Counted from the stretch's first letter, positions 1 through 7,094 are shown. The stretch is 8,367 bases of DNA from Betaproteobacteria bacterium (GCA_025362705.1 JANYFH010000395.1:1-8367); one strand, 5' to 3'. A program made the numbers and translations. The notes: generated by a model not told the origin, from the letters alone.

Positions 1-720
1 TTTTTCCCCGTTGGAGATATTCAGTGTCCAGAGGTGTGATTCGTTGGCAGAAAGATACTCCGAGAAGACCAGTGTTTTGTCGTCAGGCGAAAAGCGAAAA
101 TTGAACCATCGGCCACCTTCAAACATCGCAATCGTTTTTGCTGACTCCGGTTTCAGCGGATTAGACAAGACCAGCTTCGTCATTGGCATGCGCGACCCAT
201 TGTTGCGGTCGATGGTGGTGGTCGTGTAGACGATGTGGTCACCCTTGCGGCTCCATGATGGCGCGCTGGCGCGCTCTTTGGCATCGGTAATCGCAGTCAC
301 CGCCTTGCTGGCAAGATCCAGGCGAAAAATCTGGTACACCTCATCGCCGCCGTTGGCTTTTTCGAACAGGATGTACTCGCCTTTCTTGGGCTGGAACGAG
401 GCGCCGCTCACGGCATCGGGAAAATCGGTAATAGATATCGGTTTGATTCCTGGTCCGGAAACGAGATGTAATTGCAACGTGTTGTTAAGGCGCGTGCGAA
501 TCATCAGCGCAGATTGGGTCGGGTGCCACGACACGATTGAACTTGGTTTGAAATCCGTGTACGCCTGAACTTTCGCCACCAGTTCTTCGCTGATCGGCGG
601 TACACCGTCGATGACAAGATTGTCGGCGGGCTTCAGGAATTGTGCGTGCGCCGAGGTGATCGCGGCTGCCAAGAACAACGGGGCAGCGGTTTGAAAGATA
701 CGTTTTGAAAATGTGTTCAT
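1..720 (-). CDS. S9 family (prolyl oligopeptidase-like) peptidase, N-terminal part, truncated by window edge
   Basis: An open frame of 240 codons runs without a stop from an ATG at 720-718 to the left edge. Seen: residues 1-26 form a signal peptide (basic start with K6 and R7, then a hydrophobic stretch, then a cleavage site after SAHA), so the product should be exported. The rest has repeated beta-strand blades with motifs such as PSWSRKGDHIVY and FRFSPDDKTLVFSEY, typical of PD40/WD40-like propellers. Known: S9 peptidases place such a propeller before a C-terminal alpha/beta hydrolase with a Ser-Asp-His triad. The opening DNLVIDGVPPI...SWHP resembles exported S9 peptidases I recall. The catalytic domain lies outside the window, so peptidase activity cannot be confirmed, and a TolB-like propeller protein is the alternative. 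The start is 4 nt after the stop of the sulfurtransferase gene, which suggests translational coupling. The upstream GGAAAA is a weak ribosome site. Confidence 0.8.
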   Translation of the reverse strand, partial: MNTFSKRIFQTAAPLFLAAAITSAHAQFLKPADNLVIDGVPPISEELVAKVQAYTDFKPSSIVSWHPTQSALMIRTRLNNTLQLHLVSGPGIKPISITDFPDAVSGASFQPKKGEYILFEKANGGDEVYQIFRLDLASKAVTAITDAKERASAPSWSRKGDHIVYTTTTIDRNNGSRMPMTKLVLSNPLKPESAKTIAMFEGGRWFNFRFSPDDKTLVFSEYLSANESHLWTLNISNGEK

Positions 721-724
721 CGGC

Positions 725-1564
725 TTATTTTCCAGATTGATTGACGGGACGTGCTGGGTCGCTGACCCACTCGCTCCACGATCCGGCAAATAGTTTTGAG
801 CCAGAGAGCCCGGCGTATTCCATGGCGAACAAATTGGCGCATGCGGTGACACCCGAGCCGCAGTAATGCACAACATTCTCAGCCGGTTTGTGATGGGTAA
901 GCACTGCAAATTCACTCCGGATTTCGTCAGCCGGACGAAAGGTAAGATCAGCGTTCAAATTGGATTTGTAGAATCGGTTTGCAGCACCTGGTATGTGCCC
1001 CGCAACCGGATCGATGGGTTCGATTTCTCCACGATAGCGCTCGGCAGCACGCGCATCGATCAGCGGGAAATTTGTGTCGCCGATATGCGCCAAAACGTCT
1101 GCGGCATTCCACAACATCAACGGATCTGCGCGGCCGCGCAATGGTGCAGGCACCGGCGCTGGTACTTCGGCTGAAAGTGGATGGCCGTCTGCGATCCATT
1201 TTGGGATACCACCATCGAGCAGCACTGCATTGCTGAGCCCGATCCAGCGCGCCATCCACCACAGGCGTGATGCAAATTGCCCGCCGACGTCATCGTAGGT
1301 CACGATGGTTGATGTGTTAGATACGCCGTGACGCGCAAGGAATGCAGTGAATGCGGCGGGCGACGGTAGTGGATGGCGGCCATTTCTGCCAGTCTTCTCG
1401 CCGGACAAATCGGTGTCGATATTTACAAAGTGTGCACCGGGAATATGGCCTTCGCGATATTGCCGTTCGCCCTTGGAGAGATCGAAAAGGTCGTGACGAC
1501 AATCGAAAATGATCCACGCAGGATCATGCAAATGTTTCGACAGATTTTCAGTGTTGATCAGCAT
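725..1564 (-). CDS. sseA: 3-mercaptopyruvate sulfurtransferase (two-domain rhodanese)
   Basis: The 279-residue product matches the usual length of tandem-rhodanese sulfurtransferases (about 280). It would move sulfur from 3-mercaptopyruvate or thiosulfate to an acceptor such as cyanide or a thiol, via a cysteine persulfide. Seen: an inactive N-terminal rhodanese domain (about 8-130; YREGHIPGAHFVNID, then TYDDVGGQFASRLWW) and a catalytic C-terminal domain (about 150-275; LIDARAAERYRG, VAGHIPGA). The active-site loop is HYCGSGVTAC with Cys235. Known: CGSGVTA is the loop of mercaptopyruvate sulfurtransferases, while thiosulfate-type rhodaneses usually have CRxGVT, so the first substrate is favoured. 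No signal peptide is present, so it should be cytoplasmic. The ATG at 1564 is followed directly by typical N-terminal sequence (LINTENLSKHL) and has no strong ribosome site. The gene lies 51 nt after the permease gene and 4 nt before the S9 peptidase gene. The in vivo substrate is inferred. Confidence 0.92.
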   Translation of the reverse strand: MLINTENLSKHLHDPAWIIFDCRHDLFDLSKGERQYREGHIPGAHFVNIDTDLSGEKTGRNGRHPLPSPAAFTAFLARHGVSNTSTIVTYDDVGGQFASRLWWMARWIGLSNAVLLDGGIPKWIADGHPLSAEVPAPVPAPLRGRADPLMLWNAADVLAHIGDTNFPLIDARAAERYRGEIEPIDPVAGHIPGAANRFYKSNLNADLTFRPADEIRSEFAVLTHHKPAENVVHYCGSGVTACANLFAMEYAGLSGSKLFAGSWSEWVSDPARPVNQSGK

Positions 1565-1615
1565 ATGGACAGTTCATTGAAAGCGTTTATTATGCGGCGG
1601 TTTTCTGGCGGAGAC

Positions 1616-2509
1616 TCAATCCTCTTCCGCAGGCAGGGCAGGTATTTTATTGTCCTTGTCGATGCCTGCCCCTGTCCCTTTCGTCAGCCCCGCCAGCAGG
1701 CCGCTGACAATGATGACCAGCATACCCATCCACGCAAGCATCGGCAGCCTTTCGCTGAAAAAAACGAGGCCACCAAGGGCCGCGAAAATCACCGTTGAGT
1801 AGGCGAACGCGCCAACCACCAGAGTATTGCCGCTGTGATAAGCGCGCGTCATTGCCAACTGGGCTAGGGTCGCGAGCATACCCATACCCAGCAGCGGCCA
1901 GAAATTCGTGGACGTGATTGCATGGAACGGGCCGTCCAGCGGTTGTATCAGCGCCGACCCAAAGGTGCCCGCCACGGAAAAATAAAACACCACGCGCCAC
2001 GCAGGCTCGCCAGCGGCCCCCAGTTTCTTTACGTTCAGATACGCGCATGCGGCGAAGAATCCCGAGGCCAGACCGATCATGCCAGGCACTGCCTGATCGC
2101 TGGCGAATGCCGGTCGCAGCAGCATGGCGACACCGACGAATCCGAGTGCAATGGCAAGAATAAGGCGGCGATCAAAACGCTCTTTCAGCAGTAACGCCGA
2201 CAGCAAAGTGAGCCAGGTCGGCGAGGTGTAATTGAGTGTGATTGCCGTGGCCAGCGGTAGCGCGGTCATCGCGTAAAAATAGGCGACCAGCGAGACCGTA
2301 CCGGTCGCGCCACGCCAGAAGTGCCCTTTCCAGAACGGCGTTCGCAACGTCTCGCGCCGCCACAAAAGGAAAATCCCGATCGTCGTAAGCCCGAACAGCG
2401 ATCGATACATCGCCAGTTCCGCTCCACTGAATTGGTCACTTAGCAGTTTTGCAAGCATGCCCATCATTGCGAAGAGCGCACCCGCGACGAGCATCCATGA
2501 GGAGGTCAT
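1616..2509 (-). CDS. EamA/DMT superfamily permease, ten predicted membrane helices
   Basis: The 297-residue protein fits the EamA (drug/metabolite transporter) family: two repeats of five helices with few charges in the membrane. Hydrophobic segments fall near residues 4-22, 35-50, 68-83, 86-108, 115-132, 142-160, 171-188, 204-222, 230-251 and 258-276. Seen landmarks: an early GMLAKLLSDQFSGAELAMYRS, the end of repeat one at LLLKERFDRR with GFVGVAMLLRP, and the matching FFSERLPMLAWMGM in repeat two. The tail after 277 is polar (GIDKDNKIPALPAEED) and probably cytoplasmic. Known: the family includes exporters of amino acids, metabolites and drugs in the inner membrane. The substrate cannot be read from the sequence. 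The ATG at 2509 is the first start after an in-frame stop (2530-2528), and helix one begins almost at once, as usual. The sulfurtransferase gene follows after 51 nt, so an export role linked to sulfur compounds is possible but only a guess. Confidence 0.88.
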   Translation of the reverse strand: MTSSWMLVAGALFAMMGMLAKLLSDQFSGAELAMYRSLFGLTTIGIFLLWRRETLRTPFWKGHFWRGATGTVSLVAYFYAMTALPLATAITLNYTSPTWLTLLSALLLKERFDRRLILAIALGFVGVAMLLRPAFASDQAVPGMIGLASGFFAACAYLNVKKLGAAGEPAWRVVFYFSVAGTFGSALIQPLDGPFHAITSTNFWPLLGMGMLATLAQLAMTRAYHSGNTLVVGAFAYSTVIFAALGGLVFFSERLPMLAWMGMLVIIVSGLLAGLTKGTGAGIDKDNKIPALPAEED

Positions 2510-2605
2510 GCGCGCATCGTTGAAGTTTCAATGTCTAGCACTGGTGCGGTTTCCTGGACAAAATCGCCCTGTAATGCCCGCCGATTAAGGAGTTTCGCGT
2601 TTGAT

Positions 2606-3712
2606 TCAACGTCGCGCCAACTCCCTGCGCAGGAACTCGTGGAAATGCACCATGCCATCTTCCATCGGCGACTGATACGGGCCCTGTTCATCGCGCCCTT
2701 CCTGCCACAGCAGTTTGCGGCCGTCGTTCATGCGCTGGCAAATCTCTTCATCTTCCAGCGCAGTTTCGTCGTAGGCTTTTTGCTCAGCGGCGATAAACTC
2801 CGGCTCGAATAGGGCAATTTCTTCGGGGTAATAAAACTCGACAATGTTGGTGCAGTGTTCCGGTCCGCGCGGCACGATGGTGGAGATTACCAGGACGTGC
2901 GGATACCACTCGACCATGATATTCGGATAGTAGGTCAGCCAGATCGCGCCTTTGGAGGGCTCAACGCCGCCGCGAAATTTGAGCACCATGTCATGCCATT
3001 TTTTGTACGTTTCCGTGCCGGGCCGTGTCAATGCCTTGTTCACACCCACCGTCTGCACGCTGTACCATTCGCCGAACTCCCAATCGAGTTTGTCGCAGTC
3101 GACAAATTTTCCGAGGCCCGGATGAAACGGTTCGACGTGATAATCCTCGAGATAAACTTCGATGAAGGTCTTCCAGTTGAAGTTATATTCGGTGACTTCA
3201 ACTTTGTTGAGCACATGACCGGCAAAATCGAGATCATTGACGCAGCCGAGTCTGCCTAGGTCGGCAGCGATATTGCGCGGCCCCTGAAATAACATGCCAT
3301 TCCATTTTTGCAACGACTTGCGTGGCAGGTCGAGGCACGGTTGCTGCGGAAAATGCGGCGCGCCGAGTAACTTGCCGCTGCCATCGTACGTCCAGCGATG
3401 TAGTGGACAAACAATATTGCCCGTCAATAACTGACCGGCACCTTTAAGCATCACCGCCTGGCGATGACGACAAATGTTGGACACCAGATTGATGTCCTGC
3501 CCGTTGTTGATCAGTGCCCACGCCCCGTTGGTCATTTCGAGTGCACGGTAATCTGATTCCTGCGGCACCATCAATTCGTGGCCGACGTATCCCGGGCCGT
3601 TTTTAAAAAAAACGTCCATCTCACGCGCGTGAATGGCGTGGTCAAAGTACCAACTGGCAGGAAGTTGCGTCGTGACGGGAGAAAGCTCTCGCGCACCGAA
3701 TAGTTCAGACAT
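2606..3712 (-). CDS. Rieske [2Fe-2S] aromatic ring-hydroxylating oxygenase, alpha subunit type
   Basis: This 368-residue protein (from the ATG at 3712) has both halves of a Rieske non-heme iron oxygenase. The Rieske cluster ligands are visible as CRH (Cys81, His83) and CPLH (Cys102, His105). The catalytic domain shows EDYHVEPFHPG, giving iron ligands His192 and His197, with Asp190 as the residue that bridges to the Rieske centre of the neighbouring subunit. Asp321 in ALEDEEICQRM is the likely third ligand. Known: such proteins use electrons from a separate reductase to add oxygen to aromatic rings, N-methyl groups or other carbons. No reductase, ferredoxin or beta subunit is in the window. 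A TTG 39 nt upstream would give 381 residues, but MSELFGARELSPVTTQL looks like the natural N-terminus. GGAG and AAGGA precede the ATG. The gene is divergent from xseB, an arrangement I recall in several betaproteobacteria. Substrate unknown. Confidence 0.9.
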   Translation of the reverse strand: MSELFGARELSPVTTQLPASWYFDHAIHAREMDVFFKNGPGYVGHELMVPQESDYRALEMTNGAWALINNGQDINLVSNICRHRQAVMLKGAGQLLTGNIVCPLHRWTYDGSGKLLGAPHFPQQPCLDLPRKSLQKWNGMLFQGPRNIAADLGRLGCVNDLDFAGHVLNKVEVTEYNFNWKTFIEVYLEDYHVEPFHPGLGKFVDCDKLDWEFGEWYSVQTVGVNKALTRPGTETYKKWHDMVLKFRGGVEPSKGAIWLTYYPNIMVEWYPHVLVISTIVPRGPEHCTNIVEFYYPEEIALFEPEFIAAEQKAYDETALEDEEICQRMNDGRKLLWQEGRDEQGPYQSPMEDGMVHFHEFLRRELARR

Positions 3713-3784
3713 AGTCCTTAGGCTCCGCCCGAAAAAGCGCGAATAAACCAAAGTAAAAACACCTGGGCGATCGAGTTTGTTAGC

Positions 3785-3813
3785 TTTTAACTCTACAGAC
3801 TCCGTCCCGTCAA
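3785..3813 (-). promoter_or_regulatory. Possible sigma70-type promoter for the Rieske oxygenase gene
   Basis: On the minus strand, TTGACG (3813-3808, five of six consensus bases) is followed after 17 nt by TTAAAA (3790-3785, only three of six). Transcription would start near 3778 and leave a leader of about 65 nt before the ATG at 3712. The -35 element and spacing are good but the -10 is poor, so this is a weak prediction. Confidence 0.25.
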
Positions 3814-3847
3814 ACGAATTCCCTAGCGGGAACCCACGAAATGGAAC

Positions 3848-3931
3848 GGGGAGTGTGCCCCAAAGGCCTCAAAAGGGCAAGGATTTTTGCTGTTTTGAGT
3901 GGGGCAGCATACCGCGGGGCGCCGTCCGGCG
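3848..3931. other. Structured intergenic segment with a nested inverted repeat (3856-3906) and two flanking hairpins
   Basis: In the 274-nt gap between divergent genes, three stems nest around one centre. The outer stem is TGCCCC (3856-3861) with GGGGCA (3901-3906). The middle stem is CTCAAAA (3868-3874) with TTTTGAG (3893-3899). The inner stem is GCAA (3877-3880) with TTGC (3887-3890), closing a six-base loop. That is 17 Watson-Crick pairs in 51 nt, with an asymmetric bulge of AAAGGC opposite T. CCCC (3858-3861) can instead pair with GGGG at 3848-3851, so two folds exclude each other. A third hairpin, CGCC-GTCC-GGCG, lies at 3920-3931, ending right before the -35 of the xseB promoter. There is no U-tract after the structure on either strand, so it is not a standard terminator. 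It could be a protein-binding site, a leader structure, a small RNA or a dispersed repeat. The pairing is seen; every function is inference. Confidence 0.5.
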
Positions 3932-3961
3932 TGGACTCGAATATCCGCATTCTGCTATGAT
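3932..3961 (+). promoter_or_regulatory. Probable extended -10 promoter of the xseB-ispA-dxs operon
   Basis: TGGACT (3932-3937, four of six -35 bases) is separated by 18 nt from TATGAT (3956-3961, five of six -10 bases). TGC directly before TATGAT gives the TGn extended -10 motif, which can offset a weak -35. Transcription would begin near 3968 and leave a leader of only about 19 nt before the xseB ATG at 3987. It is the best promoter I can find for the rightward genes; no operator is recognised. Confidence 0.5.
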
Positions 3962-3986
3962 TTCAGATTGATGAAAGCCTTAGCCA

Positions 3987-4223
3987 ATGCCTAAAACGCC
4001 AACGTTGCCAGCCCCTGCAACACCAAAGAATTTTGAAGCGGCTCTGGCCGAATTGGACCTGCTCGTAGAAAAAATGGAGAGCGGCGCACTGCCACTTGAG
4101 GAATCCCTAACTGCCTATCAGCGCGGTACTGAGCTCCTCAAATACTGCGAAGGTGTGCTGAAAGATGCTGAACAAAAGATAAAAGTGCTCGATGGCGGCG
4201 AACTTAAAGATTTTCCAGGCTAG
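3987..4223 (+). CDS. xseB: Exodeoxyribonuclease VII small subunit
   Basis: The 78-residue product has the usual length for XseB and its hallmark sequence: FEAALAELDLLVEKMESGALPLEESLTAY followed by QRGTELLKYCEGVLKDAEQKI. These form the two-helix hairpin that packs along the large subunit XseA. Known: exonuclease VII is a cytoplasmic complex of one XseA and several XseB chains that degrades single-stranded DNA from both ends; XseB alone is not catalytic. xseA is not in the window, which is normal because the two genes are usually unlinked. The first residues (PKTPTLPAPATPK) are low-complexity and poorly conserved. No clear ribosome site precedes the ATG, and the likely leader is very short. It is the first gene of the isoprenoid operon, a placement common in proteobacteria. 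Confidence 0.95.
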   Translation: MPKTPTLPAPATPKNFEAALAELDLLVEKMESGALPLEESLTAYQRGTELLKYCEGVLKDAEQKIKVLDGGELKDFPG

Positions 4224-4227
4224 TCAA

Positions 4228-5118
4228 GTGACAGATTTTCAGGACTGGTCCCGGGATGTCGCGGGCAACATGGAACGCACGCTGGAAAGCCTGCTACCGG
4301 CCAGTAACACTGCGCCGACCAGGCTTCACGATGCAATGCGCTATGCCACGCTGGGGGGTGGGAAACGGGTGCGCCCGATGCTTGCGTTTGCAGCGGGATT
4401 GATCAGCAACGCCGATCCCGAGCGGGTAAGAATTGTTGCCTCGGCAGTGGAAATCATTCATGCCTACTCATTGGTGCACGATGATTTGCCATGCATGGAT
4501 GATGATGTCCTGCGCCGTGGCAAGCCCACCTGCCATGTCGAATTTGATGAAGCCACGGCGCTGCTGGCGGGCGATGCTTTGCAGGCGCTGGCGTTTGAGT
4601 TGATCGCGAATTTCAAGCTTGCCGATTCAGCCGAGACACAAATCAAGATGCAGCAATTGTTCGCCCGCGCCTGCGGATCTGGCGGCATGGCGGGTGGGCA
4701 GGCGATTGATCTCGCCAATGTGGGTAAACAGATCACGCTTCCGGAACTGGAGTTCATGCACATTCTGAAAACCGGCGCGCTGATTCGTGCTTCGGTACTG
4801 CTCGGTGCTTACTGCGGCACCGCCTTGAGTGAAGCGGATCTGGCACAACTGGATCGTTACGGCAAACGCGTTGGACTGGCATTTCAGGTAGTGGACGACA
4901 TTCTCGATTGCGAGTCTAATACCGAGAAACTTGGCAAGACTGTCGGCAAGGATCAGGACGCAAACAAGCCGACTTACGTGAGCCTGATGGGGTTGGCCCC
5001 CGCCAAACAATTTGCCACTGAGTTATTGCAGGACGCGCTGGATGCATTGAGTGGTTTTGGCGACAGGGCAGAGCGCCTGCATCAACTGGCTGAGTTCATC
5101 GTACGGCGACAACATTAG
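4228..5118 (+). CDS. ispA: Farnesyl diphosphate synthase (short-chain polyprenyl synthase)
   Basis: The product condenses dimethylallyl or geranyl diphosphate with isopentenyl diphosphate to make farnesyl diphosphate, the precursor of quinone side chains, undecaprenyl carrier and hopanoids, in the cytoplasm. Seen with the GTG start (296 residues): the first aspartate-rich motif DDLPCMD at 85-91 followed by RRG, GGGKRVRP near 43-50, GGQAIDL, the KTGALIRA segment, and the second aspartate-rich motif DDILD at 223-227. The C-terminus ends in FIVRRQH, like the IIQRNK end of the E. coli enzyme (299 residues). I chose GTG 4228 because it lies 4 nt after the xseB stop, has AGG eight bases upstream, and gives the family length. 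ATG 4192, which would overlap xseB by 32 nt and add MAANLKIFQASQ, is the alternative. dxs follows after 15 nt. Confidence 0.95.
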   Translation: MTDFQDWSRDVAGNMERTLESLLPASNTAPTRLHDAMRYATLGGGKRVRPMLAFAAGLISNADPERVRIVASAVEIIHAYSLVHDDLPCMDDDVLRRGKPTCHVEFDEATALLAGDALQALAFELIANFKLADSAETQIKMQQLFARACGSGGMAGGQAIDLANVGKQITLPELEFMHILKTGALIRASVLLGAYCGTALSEADLAQLDRYGKRVGLAFQVVDDILDCESNTEKLGKTVGKDQDANKPTYVSLMGLAPAKQFATELLQDALDALSGFGDRAERLHQLAEFIVRRQH

Positions 5119-5133
5119 GCTGCGAATACGTTC

Positions 5134-7050
5134 ATGACCAAATACCCGCTCCTCGACAAGATCAACGACCCGGCCGATTTGCGCAAGCTTGATCGGCGCG
5201 ATCTGTCGCCGCTGGCCAGGGAGTTGCGCGAATTCATCGTTGAATCGGTGTCCACTACCGGCGGACATTTTTCGTCGAATCTCGGCACCGTCGAACTGAC
5301 TATCGCCTTGCACTATGTCTTCAATACGCCCGATGATCGTCTGGTATGGGACGTTGGCCACCAAACCTACGGACACAAGATACTCACCGGCCGTAAAGCG
5401 GGAATGCCGAAGTTGCGCCAAAAGGGCGGCATCGCCGGATTTCCACGCCGCGAAGAAAGTGTTTACGACACCTTCGGCACCGCGCATTCGTCGACCTCGA
5501 TTTCAGCTGCTCTTGGCATGGCGGTCGCGGCGCGGGTGGCGGGTGTAAAGCGTAAATCCATCGCCATTATTGGCGACGGCGCGATCACCGGTGGCATGGC
5601 GTTCGAGGCCATGAATAACGTAGGCCGCGAAAACGTAATCGTGATTCTGAACGATAACGACATGTCGATTTCCGAATCGATTGGCGCGCTGAATAACTAT
5701 CTGGCCAAGTTGCTGTCCGGCCGCTTTTACGCCAACACCAAAAAGACCGCCGAAAAAGTGTTGCAGCACACACCGACCTTCAAGGAAATCGCCAAACGTG
5801 TCGAAGAACACGCCAAGGGCATGATTACGCCCTCGACCATGTTCGAAGAATTCGGCTTTAACTATGTGGGCCCAATCGACGGCCACAATGTCGATGTACT
5901 CGTCGACACGCTAAAAAATATCAGGCAACTCAATGGTCCGCAGTTCCTGCATGTCGTCACGAAGAAGGGCCAGGGCTACAAGCTCGCCGAAGAAGATCCG
6001 ATCCACTATCACGCGGCATCAGGAAAATTCGATCCCAAGATTGGTATCGCCAAACCTGTACCCGCAGCGGATGCCAAACCGAAGCCGCCCACATACACGC
6101 AAATATTCGGCGAATGGCTGTGCGATATGGCGCGCGCCGACAAGCGTTTGATCGGCATCACCCCGGCGATGCGTGAAGGTTCTGGCATGGTCAAGTTCTC
6201 GCAGGAGTTCCCGGATCGCTATTTCGATGTGGCCATTGCTGAACAGCACGCCGTAACATTTGCCGCAGGGCTCGCGGCAGACGGCATGAAGCCGGTGTTG
6301 GCAATTTACTCCACGTTCCTGCAACGCGGGTACGATCAGCTAATTCACGACGTGGCAATTCAAAATCTGCCGGTCGTGTTCGCGCTTGATCGGGGCGGCC
6401 TGGTCGGCGCGGACGGCCCGACCCATCACGGCGCATTTGACCTCTCCTATTTGCGTTGCATTCCGAACATGACCGTGATGGCGCCCGCTGATGAAAATGA
6501 ATGTCGCCAGATGCTCTACACCGGCATGACGCTCAATTCGCCTTCAGCCGTGCGCTATCCGCGTGGCACCGGCCCCGGTGTGGCGATTATGAAAGAAATG
6601 ACTGCACTGCCCGTCGGCAAAGGTGTGGTGGTGCGCGAACTCAAGGGCTTTGACGCCCGGCGTGTTGCCATTCTTGCTTTTGGCGCAATGGTCAAACCGG
6701 CAACCGACGTTGGCGAAGAGATCAATGCCACGGTAGCCAACATGCGGTTCGTGAAGCCCATCGACCACGAATTGATTTTCAAACTCGCCACTACCCACGA
6801 TTATCTTGTGACGATCGAAGAAAACGTGGTGATGGGTGGTGGCGGAAGTGCCGTGGCCGAATCGCTGGCGGCGCAGGATTTGTGCATCCCGATGTTGCAG
6901 TTAGGCTTGCCGGATCGGTTTGTCGAGCACGGCGACCCGGCAGTGTTGTTGGCTGATTGCGGACTCAATCGCGAGGGAATTTCCAAATCGATCCGTGATT
7001 GGTTCAGTCGCACGGCAACTGCGATTGCCACACACAAAGCGGTAAGCTGA
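5134..7050 (+). CDS. dxs: 1-deoxy-D-xylulose-5-phosphate synthase
   Basis: Dxs condenses pyruvate (with loss of CO2) and glyceraldehyde 3-phosphate, using thiamine diphosphate and Mg2+. This is the first and often rate-setting step of the methylerythritol phosphate pathway; the product also feeds thiamine and pyridoxal synthesis. The 638 residues compare with 620 in E. coli. Seen: TTGGHFSSNLGTVELT with His45, WDVGHQTYGHKILTGR, the thiamine-binding GDGAITGG...NN (147-162), a pyrimidine-binding domain from about 320 with the catalytic AEQHAVTFAAG (Glu370), and ALDRGGLVGADGPTHHGAFD at 418-437. A transketolase C-terminal domain runs from about 495. The family's DRAG motif reads DRGG here (419-422), a small variation. 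ATG 5134 begins the expected N-terminus (KYPLLDKINDPADLR). No strong ribosome site precedes it, so coupling to ispA, 15 nt upstream, is likely. Confidence 0.97.
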   Translation: MTKYPLLDKINDPADLRKLDRRDLSPLARELREFIVESVSTTGGHFSSNLGTVELTIALHYVFNTPDDRLVWDVGHQTYGHKILTGRKAGMPKLRQKGGIAGFPRREESVYDTFGTAHSSTSISAALGMAVAARVAGVKRKSIAIIGDGAITGGMAFEAMNNVGRENVIVILNDNDMSISESIGALNNYLAKLLSGRFYANTKKTAEKVLQHTPTFKEIAKRVEEHAKGMITPSTMFEEFGFNYVGPIDGHNVDVLVDTLKNIRQLNGPQFLHVVTKKGQGYKLAEEDPIHYHAASGKFDPKIGIAKPVPAADAKPKPPTYTQIFGEWLCDMARADKRLIGITPAMREGSGMVKFSQEFPDRYFDVAIAEQHAVTFAAGLAADGMKPVLAIYSTFLQRGYDQLIHDVAIQNLPVVFALDRGGLVGADGPTHHGAFDLSYLRCIPNMTVMAPADENECRQMLYTGMTLNSPSAVRYPRGTGPGVAIMKEMTALPVGKGVVVRELKGFDARRVAILAFGAMVKPATDVGEEINATVANMRFVKPIDHELIFKLATTHDYLVTIEENVVMGGGGSAVAESLAAQDLCIPMLQLGLPDRFVEHGDPAVLLADCGLNREGISKSIRDWFSRTATAIATHKAVS

Positions 7051-7094
7051 CATCGCACGATGGTTTCTCAATTTTTCAATGAAGGTAGAACACC

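Noticed and set aside
866..1174. Plus- and minus-strand frames of 74-104 codons within the sulfurtransferase gene
   Set aside because: They overlap one another and the well-supported sulfurtransferase frame, and none gives recognisable protein sequence.
2506..2691. A 61-codon minus-strand frame overlapping the Rieske 3' end and joined to the permease start by an ATGA overlap
   Set aside because: Its first half is an out-of-frame reading of the Rieske C-terminus, which ends normally at 2606, and the product has no recognisable features. The ATGA overlap is likely chance.
3848..3931. TPP or other thiamine-related riboswitch upstream of the dxs operon
   Set aside because: The conserved CTGAGA and ACCTGATC-like TPP elements are absent, and the structure lies upstream of the likely transcription start.
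3932..3950. tRNA T-loop-like string GGACTCGAATATCC
   Set aside because: The flanking bases do not form a T stem, and no anticodon arm, acceptor stem or CCA context is found around it.
3777..3971. A 64-codon plus-strand frame in the divergent intergenic region
   Set aside because: It starts with TTG without a ribosome site, runs through the inverted repeat and the xseB promoter, and gives a low-complexity product with no family features.
5503..5886. 127-codon minus-strand frame inside dxs
   Set aside because: It is antisense to a clearly coding region with full Dxs motifs; long shadow frames are expected with this codon use.
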